From: an uncultured Clostridia bacterium
GTDB lineage: Bacteria; Bacillota; Clostridia; UMGS1883
Direction of reading: 5' to 3'
Length of the DNA: 5,173 nt
Assembly (NCBI GenBank): GCA_947624455.1
Contig: CANQKL010000121.1
Span: 1 to 5,173, forward strand
Position numbers and translations under genes: made by a program. This document shows positions 4,987-5,173 of the stretch, piece by piece. Position 1 is the stretch's first letter. The number at the start of each line of letters is the position of its first letter. Under the pieces are notes generated by a model that ran no database searches, was not told where the DNA came from, and was given only the letters and a program-made list of their open reading frames with translations.

Positions 4987-5173
4987 GTGGTCGCCATATT
5001 AAGCCGTATATTCACCGGTCCGAACGTCAACTTTTTCTCGATATTGGGGCTGTGCGTTATGGTCTTAGGCGGTACGGTCTGCTTCGGCGCGGCTCCCCTC
5101 AGATCAAAGCTTACCGGCCGTCCGGCGGACGAACGTGGCGTCCTGACCTTTAAGCTGGCGGGGCTGCTGCTGG
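4987..5173 (+). CDS. Small membrane protein, N-terminal part, function unknown (runs off right edge)
   Basis: The open frame continues to the right edge (62 codons from the GTG at 4987). It has a short polar start (SRIFTGPNVN), a hydrophobic segment (about residues 17-33, FFSILGLCVMVLGGTVC), a charged loop (LRSKLTGRPADERG) and the beginning of a second hydrophobic segment (LAGLLL). It is therefore likely a small inner-membrane protein with at least two spans. I do not recognise a family. The start is uncertain. GTG 4987 is the only conventional start near the strong Shine-Dalgarno AAAGGGGGTG (4980-4989), but it lies inside it. The codon at proper distance is ATA (4996). An internal ATG at 5059 would cut the first membrane segment. 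It is divergent from the secreted hydrolase; no functional link is shown. Confidence 0.6.
   Translation, partial: MVAILSRIFTGPNVNFFSILGLCVMVLGGTVCFGAAPLRSKLTGRPADERGVLTFKLAGLLL

Noticed and set aside
4848..5030. Minus-strand 60-codon frame over the divergent promoter region
   Set aside because: It overlaps two promoters and the start of the membrane-protein gene and has no recognisable features.

Overview
The window looks like chromosome of an anaerobic, gut- or rumen-type Clostridia (Bacillota) bacterium. Genes are of moderate GC content, the spacers are very AT-rich, promoters are close to the housekeeping TTGACA/TATAAT consensus, ribosome binding sites are strong, and there is a large secreted plant-glycan hydrolase. 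This is inferred from sequence style and protein families; no rRNA or other phylogenetic marker is present.

Layout, left to right. (1) 1-192, minus: the first 64 codons of homoserine dehydrogenase (hom), running off the left edge, with its own promoter and a short leader that can form two hairpins. (2) 393-1343, minus: a DEDDh-type 3'-5' exonuclease with a C-terminal zinc-ribbon-like cysteine/histidine cluster, ending in a clear intrinsic terminator and started by a perfect-consensus promoter buried in the end of the next gene. (3) 1400-1795, minus: a small DNA-binding protein that joins a MerR/excisionase-like helix-turn-helix to an AbrB-like segment, with its own promoter and an odd leader. 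(4) 2039-4780, minus: a 913-residue secreted GH30-type glycosidase (endo-beta-1,6-galactanase-like) followed by an Ig-like domain, a ricin-type lectin domain, a discoidin-like carbohydrate-binding domain and an unassigned C-terminal module. (5) 4987-5173, plus: the start of a small membrane protein of unknown function, divergent from the hydrolase and running off the right edge.

The genes do not form an obvious pathway. Each has its own recognisable promoter, so the region reads as a series of mostly single-gene units. The exonuclease can also be reached by read-through from the regulator, because no terminator lies between them. The hydrolase would attack beta-1,6-linked galactan, such as side chains of plant arabinogalactan, outside the cell, and a GC-rich palindrome just after its predicted transcription start is a candidate operator. 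No CRISPR array, transposon, phage gene, tRNA or rRNA was seen, and nothing here amounts to a new multi-gene system. The most unusual items are the two-domain regulator with its leader, the palindrome in front of the hydrolase, and the uncertain start codon of the right-hand membrane protein.
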